Notes: generated by a model from the letters alone, not told the origin. A DNA stretch of 17,260 nt from UMGS1474 sp050946775 (GCA_050946775.1 JBMNVL010000034.1:1-17260); one strand, 5' to 3'; shown: positions 1 through 8,148, numbered from the stretch's first letter. Numbers and translations are program-made.

Positions 1-29
1 GAAGAATCTTAACGGTCAAGCCACTATTT

Positions 30-107
30 CAGATCCTTCGCTTCGCTCAGGATGACAACGCAAACAGGTTGTGTGTCATCCTGAGGGCAGTAGCCCGAAG
101 GATCTTT
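30..107. repeat. Dispersed hairpin repeat, copy A
   Basis: Two facing arms at about 30-56 and 75-107 are separated by a short variable spacer. The left arm contains GATCCTTCGCTTCGCTCAGG. The right arm contains GTCATCCTGAGGGC followed by CCCGAAGGATC. The outer GATCCTTCG/CGAAGGATC and inner TCAGGATGAC/GTCATCCTGA segments pair, and the middle segments differ, leaving an internal bubble. Related copies lie at 8180-8255, 11443-11521 and 13807-13883, always between genes. The family resembles short palindromic (REP/MITE-like) repeats of many bacteria. It has no coding potential that I would support. Confidence 0.85.
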
Positions 108-119
108 CATCGTCATCCC

Positions 120-151
120 GCGGGCGGATGATATCCTCCGTTTGCGGTGCC
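120..151 (+). repeat. 32-bp repeat, inverted partner of 3966-3997
   Basis: This 32-bp stretch reads, apart from one base (position 130), as the reverse complement of 3966-3997. Its right end runs into the first 110-bp tandem unit. The two copies lie on either side of the aroA-aroC-pheA operon in opposite orientation. Confidence 0.8.
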
Positions 152-358
152 CGGCTCCGGTGTGGCGCTATCGCGCTCACCGATCGCCGACCGCGGCACC
201 AGCTTTTTGCTCGCTGCTTCCGCCCCCGGCGGCGCTCGCAAACGCTACCGTTTGCGGTGCCCGGCTCCGGTGTGGCGCTATCGCGCTCACCGATCGCCGA
301 CCGCTGCACCAGCTTTTTGCTCGCTGCTTCTGCCCCCGGCGGCGCTCGCAAACGCTAC
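139..358. repeat. 110-bp tandem direct repeat, two copies
   Basis: Positions 139-248 and 249-358 are the same 110-bp sequence in tandem. I see only two differences, at 195/305 (G/T) and 221/331 (C/T). The unit starts CGTTTGCGGTGCCCGGCTCC and ends CGCAAACGCTACC. Several overlapping open frames run through both copies on both strands. They have no ribosome binding site and repeat with the unit, so I read this as non-coding duplicated DNA. Near-identity points to a recent duplication or ongoing homogenisation. Confidence 0.9.
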
Positions 359-402
359 CCCTACGGCACCCCGCCAACCTGTACAAGCCAATGGCGGGCG
401 CG

Positions 403-430
403 TCTAACATCTGATGTCTAACGTCTATCA
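403..430. repeat. CGTCTAA-type short heptad repeat
   Basis: CGTCTAACATCTGATGTCTA continues into ACGTCTATC just before the aroA ribosome binding site. It is a degenerate array of a 7-bp unit, (C/T)(G/A)TCTAA. A longer version in the opposite orientation is at 13693-13734. Because it abuts the Shine-Dalgarno sequence at 430-436, it lies within any aroA leader. I see no convincing promoter between 358 and 443. Confidence 0.6.
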
Positions 431-443
431 AAGGAGCATCCAT

Positions 444-1694
444 ATGTCCGTTGTCACCTGTTTTCCCGGGAAGATCGCCGGTGCCGGTGCGGTGCCGCCC
501 TCCAAATCGGCGGCGCATCGCGCCCTGATCGCGGCGGCCCTGGCCGGCGGCGAGGTGATCGGCATCGCCCCGTCGGCCGATATCGACGCGACGCTGGATT
601 GCCTGTCCGCGCTGGGGATCGCCGCCGACCGGCAGGGCGACCGGGTGGGGTTTTCAAAAGGCGCGCTCGGCGAAAACCGGGTGGCGGATTGCCGGGAAAG
701 CGGCTCTACCCTGCGGTTTTTGATCCCCCTGTTCGGCGCGCTGGGGATATCCGCCACCTTCACCGGGCGGGGACGGCTGCCCTCGCGGCCGCTGGGGGTC
801 TACGCCGACTGTCTGCCGTCCCACGGGATGACCCTGCAGGGCGACGGCTTGCCGCTGCGGGTATCGGGGCGGCTGACGGCGGGGGAATTTGCCCTGCCGG
901 GCAACGTGTCCAGCCAGTTTTTGACCGGCCTGCTTTTCGCGCTGCCCCTGTGCGAAGGGGACAGCGTGCTGCGGCTGACCACCCCGCTGGAATCGGCGGG
1001 ATACGTCGAGATGACCCTGCAAACCCTCCGTCGGGCGGGGATCACGGCCAAGCCGGTTGCCGGCGGATGGGCGGTTCCCGGCGGGCAGACCTATCGCCCG
1101 GTGACCCACACGGTGGAAAAGGACTGGTCGCAGGCCGCTTTTCTGTTGGCGGCGGCGGCCGTCGCCGGGGAGGTGACTCTGCGGGGACTTGATCCAAATT
1201 CCGCCCAGGGGGACAAAGAGATCGTTTCGCTTTTGCGCCGGTTCGGCGCCAACGTCACGACGCACGGCGATACCGTCGTCTGCCGGAAAGCCCCGCTCAA
1301 GGGGATTACCCTTGACGCGGCGCAGATCCCCGATCTGGTGCCGATCTTGGCGGTGATCGCCGCCTTTGCCGACGGCGACACCCGCATCACCGGCGCCGGA
1401 CGGCTGCGGATCAAGGAAAGCGACCGGCTGGCGGCCGTCGCCGACGGCATCCGTCGCATCGGCGGAGCGGTCATGGAACGGCCCGACGGGCTGATCGTCC
1501 ACGGGGGACGGCCGCTGACCGGCGGCGCCGTGGAGGGATACAACGACCACCGGATCGTGATGAGCATGGCGGTGGCGGCGCTGGGGTCTTCCGGAGCGAT
1601 CCGGATAACCGACGGCGAGGCGGTCGGGAAAAGCTGGCCGACGTTTTTTGAGGATTATCAAGCGATCGGAGGCAAAGCGCAATGGGATCGATGA
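444..1694 (+). CDS. aroA: 3-phosphoshikimate 1-carboxyvinyltransferase (EPSP synthase)
   Basis: This cytoplasmic enzyme condenses shikimate-3-phosphate with phosphoenolpyruvate to give EPSP, the sixth step of the shikimate pathway. The product is 416 residues, close to the usual 420-430. Family signatures include PPSKSAAHR near residues 18-26 (substrate-binding Lys21), ESGSTLRF near 85-92, the PDLVP block with the catalytic Asp near 297, RIKESDRL near 322-329 and GYNDHRIVM near 365-373. The ESGSTLRF block differs from the GNAGT-MRPL block of enterobacterial enzymes. Glyphosate response cannot be read from this alone. The ATG at 444 is preferred because AAAGGAG sits at 430-436. An in-frame ATG at 414 has no such site and lies in repeat DNA. 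The 3' end overlaps aroC by 13 bases, so the two are probably translationally coupled. Confidence 0.96.
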   Translation: MSVVTCFPGKIAGAGAVPPSKSAAHRALIAAALAGGEVIGIAPSADIDATLDCLSALGIAADRQGDRVGFSKGALGENRVADCRESGSTLRFLIPLFGALGISATFTGRGRLPSRPLGVYADCLPSHGMTLQGDGLPLRVSGRLTAGEFALPGNVSSQFLTGLLFALPLCEGDSVLRLTTPLESAGYVEMTLQTLRRAGITAKPVAGGWAVPGGQTYRPVTHTVEKDWSQAAFLLAAAAVAGEVTLRGLDPNSAQGDKEIVSLLRRFGANVTTHGDTVVCRKAPLKGITLDAAQIPDLVPILAVIAAFADGDTRITGAGRLRIKESDRLAAVADGIRRIGGAVMERPDGLIVHGGRPLTGGAVEGYNDHRIVMSMAVAALGSSGAIRITDGEAVGKSWPTFFEDYQAIGGKAQWDR

Positions 1695-2782
1695 TCGGTG
1701 AAAAGGTGAAGCTGTCCGTCTTTGGGGAAAGCCACGGGACGGCCATCGGCTGCGTGCTGGACGGACTTCCGGCGGGGTGTCCCGTCGATATCGACGCCGT
1801 GGCGGCGCAGATGGCCCGCCGGGCGCCGGGAAAGGACGCCACCGCCACGCCCCGCCGGGAAAGCGACGCTCCGCGGATTTTGTCGGGACTGCTGGACGGG
1901 CGCACCACCGGCGCGCCGCTGGCGATGATGATCGAAAATGAAAATACCCGTTCGGCGGATTACGCCGATCTGGCCCGCCATCCCCGTCCGGGACACGCCG
2001 ATTACCCCGGCTTTGTCCGCTACGAGGGGATGAACGATATCCGGGGCGGCGGCCATTTCAGCGGCCGGCTGACGGCGCCGCTGGTTTTTGCCGGGGCGAT
2101 CTGCCGCCAGATTCTGGCGGAAAAGGGGATCGCCGTCGGCGGCCATATCGCGTCGATCGGCGGGGTACACGACGCGCCGCTTGACCCGGTCGGGGTGACC
2201 GCCGGGCAGCTCAACGCGCTGGCAGGCGTTCCCTTTTCGCTGGTGGATCCCGCGATCGAAGACGCCATGCGGCAGGCGGTGGAAGCCGCCCGCGCGGCGG
2301 GCGACAGCGTCGGCGGGGTAGTGGAGGTCGCCGCCGTCGGCCTGCCGGCCGGCTGGGGCGACCCGATGTTCGGCGGGGTGGAAAACCGTCTGGCGGCGCT
2401 GTTGTTCGGCGTGCCGGCGGTCAAGGGAGTGGAATTCGGCGACGGATTCGATCTGGCCGCCAGGCGGGGCAGCGAGGCCAACGATCCCTGGCGGATGGAC
2501 AACGGCCGGGTGACGGCCGCCTCCAATCACAACGGCGGCATTCTCGGCGGGATCACCACCGGAATGCCCCTGATCGTCCGGGCGGCGATCAAGCCCACCC
2601 CCTCCATCGCCGTCGAGCAGGACACGGTGGATCTGCAGACCGGGGAAAACGCCCGGCTGTGTGTAAAAGGACGGCACGATCCCTGCATCGTCCCCCGGGC
2701 GCTGCCGGTGATCGAAGCGGCGGTGGCGGTGGGACTGCTGGATCTTGCCGTCGGTCAAACGGGGGTGACGGGATGGAGCTGA
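1682..2782 (+). CDS. aroC: Chorismate synthase
   Basis: This enzyme converts EPSP to chorismate, the branch-point precursor of aromatic amino acids and folate, using reduced FMN. The product is 366 residues, typical for the family. Hallmarks are FGESHG near residues 14-19 with a catalytic His, RPGHADY near 102-108 with the second catalytic His, and GGGHFSGR near 122-129. Toward the C-terminus are NHNGGILGGI and RHDPCIVPRA. The ATG at 1682 follows GGAGG at 1668-1672, inside the end of aroA. An internal ATG at 1691 is possible but is further from the site. The last ten bases overlap pheA. No flavin reductase domain is attached, so this is the monofunctional type. Confidence 0.97.
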   Translation: MGSMIGEKVKLSVFGESHGTAIGCVLDGLPAGCPVDIDAVAAQMARRAPGKDATATPRRESDAPRILSGLLDGRTTGAPLAMMIENENTRSADYADLARHPRPGHADYPGFVRYEGMNDIRGGGHFSGRLTAPLVFAGAICRQILAEKGIAVGGHIASIGGVHDAPLDPVGVTAGQLNALAGVPFSLVDPAIEDAMRQAVEAARAAGDSVGGVVEVAAVGLPAGWGDPMFGGVENRLAALLFGVPAVKGVEFGDGFDLAARRGSEANDPWRMDNGRVTAASNHNGGILGGITTGMPLIVRAAIKPTPSIAVEQDTVDLQTGENARLCVKGRHDPCIVPRALPVIEAAVAVGLLDLAVGQTGVTGWS

Positions 2783-3930
2783 CCAAGCTGAGGGCGCAGA
2801 TCGACGAGCTGGACGATCAGCTGGTCGACCGGCTGTGCGAGCGGATGGATCTGTCCACCGCCGTGGCCGCCTATAAAGCCGCCCATCATCTGCCGGTGCT
2901 GGCCGCCGGCCGGGAGGCCGAGGTGCTGGACAAAGTCCGCGCCCGGGTGCAGGCGACCCGCCCCGACGCCGACGGGTATCCCGAGGCGGCGGCGCAGGTG
3001 TTTGCCGCCATGATGGATACCTCCCGGGCGCTGCAGCACCGCCGGATGGGAGCCGGCGCGACCCTGCGCGGCAAGATCGACGACGCCTGCCGCCGGCCCC
3101 TGATCACCGGTCAAACCCGGGTGGTCTGCGCCGGATCGCCCGGCGCGTACGCCCACAAAGCGGCGGTGACCATGTTTCCCTTCTGCGCCGGGGAAGGCCG
3201 TCAACCGCGGTTCGTGCCCACCTTTGCCGACGTGGTGGCGGCGGTGCGGGACGGGCAGGCGGAATACGGGATCCTGCCGGTGGAAAACTCCTCCACCGGG
3301 TCGGTCAACGAGGTGTTCGACCTGATTTTGACCCACCGCTACTGCATCGTGGCGGCGACGACGGTCGCCGTGCGCCACTGCCTGATGGCCCGGCCCGACG
3401 CCGGGACCATCACCGACGTCTATTCCCATCATCAGGCGCTGTCTCAGTGCGGCGAATATCTTGCCGCCCGCGGGTTGACCGCCCACGGCTATCCCAACAC
3501 GGCGACGGCGGCGCAAATGGTGGCCGAAAGCGAAAAAAAACACATCGCCGCCATCGCCTCCGAGGAAGCGGCGCGGTTGTACGGGCTGACCGTCCTCGAC
3601 CGGGACATCCAGTCGGTGGAGCACAACGTCACCCGGTTTATCGCCATTTCCAAAACCGATATCATCCCGCCGGGCGCCGACAAGATCAGCGTGATCTTTT
3701 CCCTGCCCCACGTCACCGGCTCGCTCTACCGGATTTTGGCGCAGTTCGCCATCGAAGGGCTGAACCTGACCAAGCTGGAAAGCCGGCCGGTGAAAAACGG
3801 CGCCTTTGAGTATGCCTTTTACCTGGATTTCGAGGGCAGCGTGGAGCGGGAAGCGACCAAAGAGCTGCTTTGCTCGTTGTCGGACGAGCTGCCCCAGTTT
3901 TGTCTTTTGGGGAATTATAAGGAAATTTGA
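2773..3930 (+). CDS. pheA: Bifunctional chorismate mutase / prephenate dehydratase (P-protein)
   Basis: This protein isomerises chorismate to prephenate and then dehydrates and decarboxylates it to phenylpyruvate, committing carbon to phenylalanine. It has 385 residues in three domains. An AroQ-type chorismate mutase helix bundle covers roughly 1-88 (ELTKLRAQIDELDDQLVDRL). Prephenate dehydratase covers about 116-292, with GSPGAY, ILPVENSSTGSV and the catalytic TRF motif at 287-289. A C-terminal ACT domain covers about 303-380, with GSLYRIL and ESRP, the residues that bind phenylalanine in the family. Feedback inhibition by phenylalanine is therefore expected. The ATG lies inside the end of aroC (ATGGAGCTGA overlap). 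The purine-rich GGGGGTG just upstream is a modest ribosome binding site, consistent with coupled translation. Confidence 0.96.
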   Translation: MELTKLRAQIDELDDQLVDRLCERMDLSTAVAAYKAAHHLPVLAAGREAEVLDKVRARVQATRPDADGYPEAAAQVFAAMMDTSRALQHRRMGAGATLRGKIDDACRRPLITGQTRVVCAGSPGAYAHKAAVTMFPFCAGEGRQPRFVPTFADVVAAVRDGQAEYGILPVENSSTGSVNEVFDLILTHRYCIVAATTVAVRHCLMARPDAGTITDVYSHHQALSQCGEYLAARGLTAHGYPNTATAAQMVAESEKKHIAAIASEEAARLYGLTVLDRDIQSVEHNVTRFIAISKTDIIPPGADKISVIFSLPHVTGSLYRILAQFAIEGLNLTKLESRPVKNGAFEYAFYLDFEGSVEREATKELLCSLSDELPQFCLLGNYKEI

Positions 3931-3965
3931 GGGCGCACGCCGCGGCGATTGCACAAACCATTGGC

Positions 3966-3997
3966 GGCACCGCAAACGGAGGATATTATCCGCCCGC
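3966..3997 (-). repeat. 32-bp repeat, inverted partner of 120-151
   Basis: Just downstream of the pheA stop, this is the reverse complement of 120-151 with one mismatch. It lacks the rest of the 110-bp unit, so it is a fragment of that family. Confidence 0.8.
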
Positions 3998-4001
3998 CGT
4001 A

Positions 4002-4018
4002 CAAACCGGCGGTAACCG
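4002..4018 (+). repeat. CAAACCGGCGGTAACCG intergenic motif, copy 1
   Basis: This exact 17-base motif recurs at 11204-11220, and 16 bases of it recur at 13752-13767, always on the + strand between genes and next to terminators or other repeats. Function is unknown. It is probably one module of a mosaic intergenic repeat. Confidence 0.6.
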
Positions 4019-4044
4019 CAAGGCTTCCCGCGCATTCGCGCACA

Positions 4045-4078
4045 AAAAACCCGGGACGAGCGATCGTCCCGGGTTTTT
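4045..4078. terminator. Bidirectional intrinsic terminator between pheA and pckG
   Basis: This is a perfect 15-bp stem (4045-4059 with 4064-4078), rich in CCCGGGACGA, closed by a GCGA tetraloop of the GNRA type. The arms end in five A and five T, so it can stop transcription from both the aro operon (+) and pckG (-), whose 3' ends converge here. Confidence 0.92.
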
Positions 4079-4089
4079 GGCTTTATCCG

Positions 4090-5850
4090 TTATTTCAGGT
4101 TGTTTTTGAGAGTCTCCAGCTCGCCGGCCAGTTCGCGCGGCAGCTTGTCGCCGAATTTCTTGTAGAACTCCTGAATGCCGTCCACTTCCTTGATCCACAG
4201 GCTCTTGTCGACCTCCAGAATGGATTTCAGGGTATCCAGCGACACGTCCAGCCCGTCGAGGTTGATGTCCTCGGCGTGGGGAACGTAACCGATGGCGGTT
4301 TGGGCGGCGTCGGCCTTGCCTTCGCACCGCTTGATGATCCATTCCAGCACCCGCAGGTTCTCGCCGTAGCCCGGCCAGATGAAGTGACCTTCGTCGTCGG
4401 TGCGGAACCAGTTGACGTTGAAGATCTTGGGAGCCTTGTCGCCCAGCTTCTCGCCCATTTCGATCCAGTGCGCCCAGTAGTCGGCCATGTGATAGCCGCA
4501 GAAGGGCAGCATCGCCATGGGGTCGCGGCGGACGACGCCCACCGCGCCGGTCGCGGCCGCGGTGGTCTCGCTGGCCATGATGGAGCCGACGAAGACGCCG
4601 TGGTTCCAGTCGCGGGACTGATAAACCAGCGGAGCGGTCTTTGCCCGGCGGCCGCCGAAGATGATGGCCGAGATCGGCACACCGGCGCCCGAATCAAACT
4701 CGGAGGAGATGCAGGGGCAGTTCTTGGCGGGAGCGGTAAAGCGGCTGTTGGGATGCGCACCCTTGGAGCCGTCGGTGCAGTCCCATTTCTCGCCCTTCCA
4801 GTTGAGGGCGTTTTTGGGCGGGTTCTTGTCCAGTCCTTCCCACCAGACGGTGTTGTCGTCCAGATTGTGGGCCACGTTGGTGAAGATGGTGCCCTGGCGG
4901 GTGGACGCCAGCGCGTTGGGGTTGGACTTGTCGTTGGTGCCGGGCGCCACGCCGAAGAAGCCGTTCTCCGGGTTGACCGCCCACAGGCGGCCGTCGGGCC
5001 CGATCCGCATCCAGGCGATGTCGTCGCCCACCGTCCAGACCTTGTAGCCCTTCGATTTGTAGACCTCCGGCGGGATCAGCATGGCCAGATTGGTCTTGCC
5101 GCAGGCCGACGGGAAGGCCGCCGCGACGTATTTGATCTCGCCTTGCGGGTTTTCCAGACCCAAAATCAGCATATGCTCGGCCATCCAGCCCTCCCGGCGG
5201 CCGAGATTGGACGCGATGCGCAGGGCGAAGCATTTTTTGCCCAGCAGCACGTTTCCGCCGTAGCCGGAGTTGACCGAGATGATGGTGTCGTCGTCCGGGA
5301 AATGGCAGATGTAGCGCTTTTGCTCGTCGATGTCGCATTTGCAGTGCAGGCCGCGCACCCAGTCGTCGCTGTCACCCAGCGCGTCGAGCACGTTTTGACC
5401 CACCCGGGTCATGATGGCCATGTTGAGCACCACGTAGATGGAGTCGGTCAGCTCGATGCCGTATTTGGCAAAGGGCGAACCTACCGGACCCATCGAATAG
5501 GGAATGACGTACATGGTGCGGCCGCGGTAGCTGCCGCGGGCGATGTCATACAGCATTTTGTAGGCCTTGGCGGGCTCCATCCAGTTGTTGGTCGGGCCGG
5601 CGTCCTCTTCCTTGGCCGAGCAGATGAAGGTGCGATCCTCCACCCGGGCGACGTCGTTGACCGCCGTGCGATGGAGATAGCAGCCGGGCAGCTTCTCCTC
5701 GTTGAGCTTGATCATTTCGCCGGTGCGGCAGGCCTCGGCGCGCAGCGCCTCCAGCTGAGCCTCGCTGCCGTCGATCCAAACGACCGAATCGGGCTGTACC
5801 AGCTCCTTTTTCTCCTCGATCCAGGAGAGAACGGAAGGGTTCTTGGTCAT
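4090..5850 (-). CDS. pckG: Phosphoenolpyruvate carboxykinase (GTP)
   Basis: This enzyme interconverts oxaloacetate plus GTP with PEP plus GDP and CO2. In fermentative anaerobes it often runs in the CO2-fixing direction. The product is 586 residues, normal for the monomeric GTP-dependent family and unlike the shorter ATP-dependent PckA. Diagnostic blocks are the P-loop PSACGKTN at about 247-254 with the hyper-reactive Cys250, VGDDIAWM near 274-281 (metal-binding kinase-2 motif), and NWFRTDDEGHFIWPGYGENL near 480-499. The start is set at 5850 because AAAGGAG lies eight bases before it. The upstream in-frame ATG at 5874 precedes that site. It stands alone, with its own promoter at 5890-5918 and a shared terminator at 4045-4078. 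Confidence 0.96.
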   Translation of the reverse strand: MTKNPSVLSWIEEKKELVQPDSVVWIDGSEAQLEALRAEACRTGEMIKLNEEKLPGCYLHRTAVNDVARVEDRTFICSAKEEDAGPTNNWMEPAKAYKMLYDIARGSYRGRTMYVIPYSMGPVGSPFAKYGIELTDSIYVVLNMAIMTRVGQNVLDALGDSDDWVRGLHCKCDIDEQKRYICHFPDDDTIISVNSGYGGNVLLGKKCFALRIASNLGRREGWMAEHMLILGLENPQGEIKYVAAAFPSACGKTNLAMLIPPEVYKSKGYKVWTVGDDIAWMRIGPDGRLWAVNPENGFFGVAPGTNDKSNPNALASTRQGTIFTNVAHNLDDNTVWWEGLDKNPPKNALNWKGEKWDCTDGSKGAHPNSRFTAPAKNCPCISSEFDSGAGVPISAIIFGGRRAKTAPLVYQSRDWNHGVFVGSIMASETTAAATGAVGVVRRDPMAMLPFCGYHMADYWAHWIEMGEKLGDKAPKIFNVNWFRTDDEGHFIWPGYGENLRVLEWIIKRCEGKADAAQTAIGYVPHAEDINLDGLDVSLDTLKSILEVDKSLWIKEVDGIQEFYKKFGDKLPRELAGELETLKNNLK

Positions 5851-5889
5851 ATCGAAAACTCCTTTCAAAACCATTTTCGTTCAGTATAT

Positions 5890-5918
5890 ATTATAACGGA
5901 TCATCGCGCAAATAACAA
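5890..5918 (-). promoter_or_regulatory. Promoter of pckG
   Basis: On the - strand, TTGTTA (5918-5913) and a perfect TATAAT (5895-5890) are separated by 17 bp. They lie about 40 bp before the pckG start. The surrounding sequence is AT-rich against a GC-rich background. No operator is evident. Confidence 0.75.
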
Positions 5919-6001
5919 TAGCCAAAACGTAAAGAAAATGATAATTTTTTGACGATATTTGGGCTTTTTCGCCAGCCGGCGCCCGATCGGAAAAAACGGG
6001 G

Positions 6002-6030
6002 TTGCAATTCCCGCGGCGGCTTTGTATAAT
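6002..6030 (+). promoter_or_regulatory. Promoter of the EamA transporter gene
   Basis: TTGCAA (6002-6007) and a perfect TATAAT (6025-6030) have an exact 17-bp spacer. They lie about 70 bp before the start codon and are divergent from the pckG promoter. Confidence 0.78.
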
Positions 6031-6098
6031 AGACGGGATACGGCGCCGCGCAATCGCCCGGACGGGACGGCTTTGCGGCGCAAAGGGAGGCGGGGAAT

Positions 6099-7004
6099 AT
6101 GCGGCAAAACCGGGCGCGAGCGGCGTTTTTGGCGGCGGTGCTGCTGTACGGCACCATCGGCCTGCTGCTGCGGCTGATCCACGCCTCCTCGGAATTCGTG
6201 GTGCTCTGCCGCAGCGTGATCGGCACCCTGACCATCGCCGGGGTGTTCGTTGTCCGCCGGCGGCCGCCCGATTGGGCGGCGCTGCGGCGCAACGGGGTGC
6301 TGCTGGCGATATCGGGCGGATGTCTCGGGCTCAACTGGGTGTTGTTGTTTTCCGCCTACCGGGTCACCACCGTGGCGGTGGCCAGTCTGTGCAATTATAT
6401 GGCGCCCATCGTGGTGCTGCTGCTTTCGCCGCTGGTGCTGGGCGAACGGCTGACCGCCAAAAAATGGCTCTGCGTGGGAGTGGCGTTTGCCGGGATCGTG
6501 CTAGTCAGCGGGGTGATCGGCGGCGCCGGCGCCGGCGTGAACGTCCAGGGCGTGGCGCTGGGACTGGGCGCCGCCGCCGGATTCGTGGGTGTGGTGCTGT
6601 GCAACAAGCGGATCCACGGGGTGCAGCCGCTGGAAAAAGCGATGGCGCAGCTGTTTGTGGCCGCGCTGGTGGTGCTGCCTTACGTGCTGGCGCGGGATCA
6701 AAGCGAGCTGCTTTCGATCGACCCGCGGTCGATCGCGCTGCTGGTGATGCTGGGGGTGCTCCACACCGGGGTGGCGTACATCCTCTATTTCGGGGGAATG
6801 AGCCGCCTGCCGGTCCAATCGGTGGCGGTGCTGGGGTATCTCGAGCCGGTGGAATCGGTGCTGATCTCGGCGCTGGTGCTCCACGAGGCGATGGGCGTCG
6901 CCGGGGTGATCGGTACGGTGATGATCCTGGGCGCGGCGATATGGAGCGAGTCGATGAAGCCCGCGCCGGCGAACGTTACCCCCACGCGGAAAAAAGAAGA
7001 ATAA
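6099..7004 (+). CDS. EamA/DMT-family membrane transporter
   Basis: This is a 301-residue, very hydrophobic protein of the drug/metabolite transporter superfamily, with the usual ten-helix length and two EamA repeats. The first repeat runs from about residue 9 to 138, opening with AAVLLYGTIGLLLRLI and including the LCNYMAPIVVLLLSPLVLGE block that typically ends an EamA unit. The second runs from about 150 to 290 and includes VAVLGYLEPVESVLISALVL. Members export amino acids, metabolites or drugs, or move nucleotide sugars. The substrate cannot be told here. The C-terminus is a short positively charged tail. AAAGGGAGG at 6082-6090 supports the ATG at 6099. The gene is monocistronic, between its own promoter and a terminator at 7044-7090. 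Confidence 0.9.
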   Translation: MRQNRARAAFLAAVLLYGTIGLLLRLIHASSEFVVLCRSVIGTLTIAGVFVVRRRPPDWAALRRNGVLLAISGGCLGLNWVLLFSAYRVTTVAVASLCNYMAPIVVLLLSPLVLGERLTAKKWLCVGVAFAGIVLVSGVIGGAGAGVNVQGVALGLGAAAGFVGVVLCNKRIHGVQPLEKAMAQLFVAALVVLPYVLARDQSELLSIDPRSIALLVMLGVLHTGVAYILYFGGMSRLPVQSVAVLGYLEPVESVLISALVLHEAMGVAGVIGTVMILGAAIWSESMKPAPANVTPTRKKEE

Positions 7005-7043
7005 AAAAGGCTGACGCGAAGCGCTCGTAAGGACAGTCAATAA

Positions 7044-7090
7044 AAAACCGGCTGAAGCAAGGACGTACGATCCTCATTTCAGCCGGTTTT
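7044..7090. terminator. Bidirectional intrinsic terminator between the EamA gene and tsaD
   Basis: AAAACCGGCTGAA (7044-7056) pairs perfectly with 7078-7090. An inner AGGA/TCCT (7060-7063 with 7071-7074) extends the hairpin. A-rich and T-rich ends allow termination in both directions for the two converging genes. Confidence 0.85.
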
Positions 7091-7140
7091 GTCGTCGCGT
7101 ATCGGTACGGGCAAAAACGCCAAAGAAACCGTTGTGGGGA

Positions 7141-8148
7141 TTATCCCTCGATCGGCAGGGTGGCGGCGGCGTTGAGATCCCACCCGGCGGTATGCCCCGC
7201 CAGGTATTCGTAATACCCTTGTGCCCCGACCATGGCGGCGTTATCGCCGCACAGGGCAAGGGGCGGGACGTACAGCGTCAATCCCCGGGCGGCGCATTCC
7301 CGCTCCATCCGGCGGCGCAGCTCCCGGTTGGCGGAAACACCGCCCGCCAGCACGATTTTTTTCGCGCCGGTCTCCCCGGCGGCGCGCAGGGTGTGGTCGC
7401 ACAAAATCTCCGCCACCGTGCGGCGCAGGGACGCGGCCAGATCGGGTACCGACAGCGTTTCCCCTTTCTGGTCGGCCTGGTGCAGCCGGTTGATGACGGC
7501 GGTCTTCAGCCCCGAAAAGCTGAAATCGTAAGCGCTGTTTTCCACCTTCGGCCGGGGAAAAGCGAAGGCGTTGGGATCGCCCGTTTCGGCGATCTCGTCG
7601 AGATGCACCCCGCCGGGATAGGGCAGACCCATCGCCCGGGCGGCCTTGTCGAAGCATTCCCCGGCGGCGTCGTCCCGGGTACGGCCCAGCACCCGAAAGC
7701 GGGTGTAATCCTCCACCGTGACGAGATGGGTGTGCCCGCCCGATACCGCCAGACACAAAAACGGCGGCTGCAAATCGGGATGGGCGAGATAATTGGCGGC
7801 GATATGAGAACGCAGATGATGCACCGGGATCAGCGGTTTTCCGGCCGACATCGCCAGTCCTTTGGCAAAGTTGACGCCTACCAGCAGCGCGCCGATCAGC
7901 CCCGGAGCGTAGGTGACGGCGATCCCGTCCACCCCGGCGACGGTCAGCGAAGCGTCGTCCAGCGCCTTTTGCACCACGCCGGAGATCGCCTCGGCGTGAC
8001 GGCGGCCGGCGATTTCCGGCACCACCCCGCCGTAGCGCTTGTGCTCCTCGATCTGGGTGGCGACGACGCTCGACAGGACGGCGCGGCCGTTTTCCACCAC
8101 CGCGGCGGCGGTCTCGTCGCAGGACGATTCAATGGCAAGTATTTTCAC
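7141..8148 (-). CDS. tsaD: tRNA N6-adenosine threonylcarbamoyltransferase
   Basis: TsaD transfers threonylcarbamoyl from threonylcarbamoyl-AMP to A37 of ANN-decoding tRNAs, making t6A, together with TsaB and TsaE. It is near-universal and usually essential. The product is 335 residues, the normal length. It opens with KILAIESSCDET, the ASKHA-fold phosphate-binding segment. The metal-binding HxxxH is HLRSH at residues 111-115. Other blocks are TYAPGLIGALLVG and AVSGGHTHLV. The start is GTG at 8148, seven bases after AAGGAGG. The phosphatase-RimI fusion gene lies 186 bp upstream on the same strand. tsaD and rimI are commonly neighbours in Firmicutes, so cotranscription is plausible, but tsaB and tsaE are not in this window. 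No strong promoter of its own was found in the repeat-filled gap. Confidence 0.95.
   Translation of the reverse strand: MKILAIESSCDETAAAVVENGRAVLSSVVATQIEEHKRYGGVVPEIAGRRHAEAISGVVQKALDDASLTVAGVDGIAVTYAPGLIGALLVGVNFAKGLAMSAGKPLIPVHHLRSHIAANYLAHPDLQPPFLCLAVSGGHTHLVTVEDYTRFRVLGRTRDDAAGECFDKAARAMGLPYPGGVHLDEIAETGDPNAFAFPRPKVENSAYDFSFSGLKTAVINRLHQADQKGETLSVPDLAASLRRTVAEILCDHTLRAAGETGAKKIVLAGGVSANRELRRRMERECAARGLTLYVPPLALCGDNAAMVGAQGYYEYLAGHTAGWDLNAAATLPIEG

Noticed and set aside
139..358. CRISPR array
   Set aside because: Only two long adjacent units with no spacers between them, and no cas genes in the window.
71..421. Several overlapping open frames on both strands through the 110-bp tandem repeat
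   Set aside because: They simply repeat with the DNA unit, have no ribosome binding site and resemble no protein. Frame openness is expected at this GC content.
358..443. Leader peptide or attenuator controlling the aro operon
   Set aside because: No Phe/Tyr/Trp-rich short frame, T-box or antiterminator-terminator pair could be found before aroA.
3949..5952. Very long open frame (667 codons) antisense to pckG
   Set aside because: The opposite strand encodes an unmistakable GTP-PEPCK with promoter, ribosome binding site and terminator. The antisense frame is a by-product of GC-rich codon use.
6002..7030. Arg/Gly/Ala-rich frame overlapping the EamA gene in another frame
   Set aside because: The composition is a typical out-of-frame product of GC-rich DNA. 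The EamA frame has hydrophobic helices and a good ribosome binding site.
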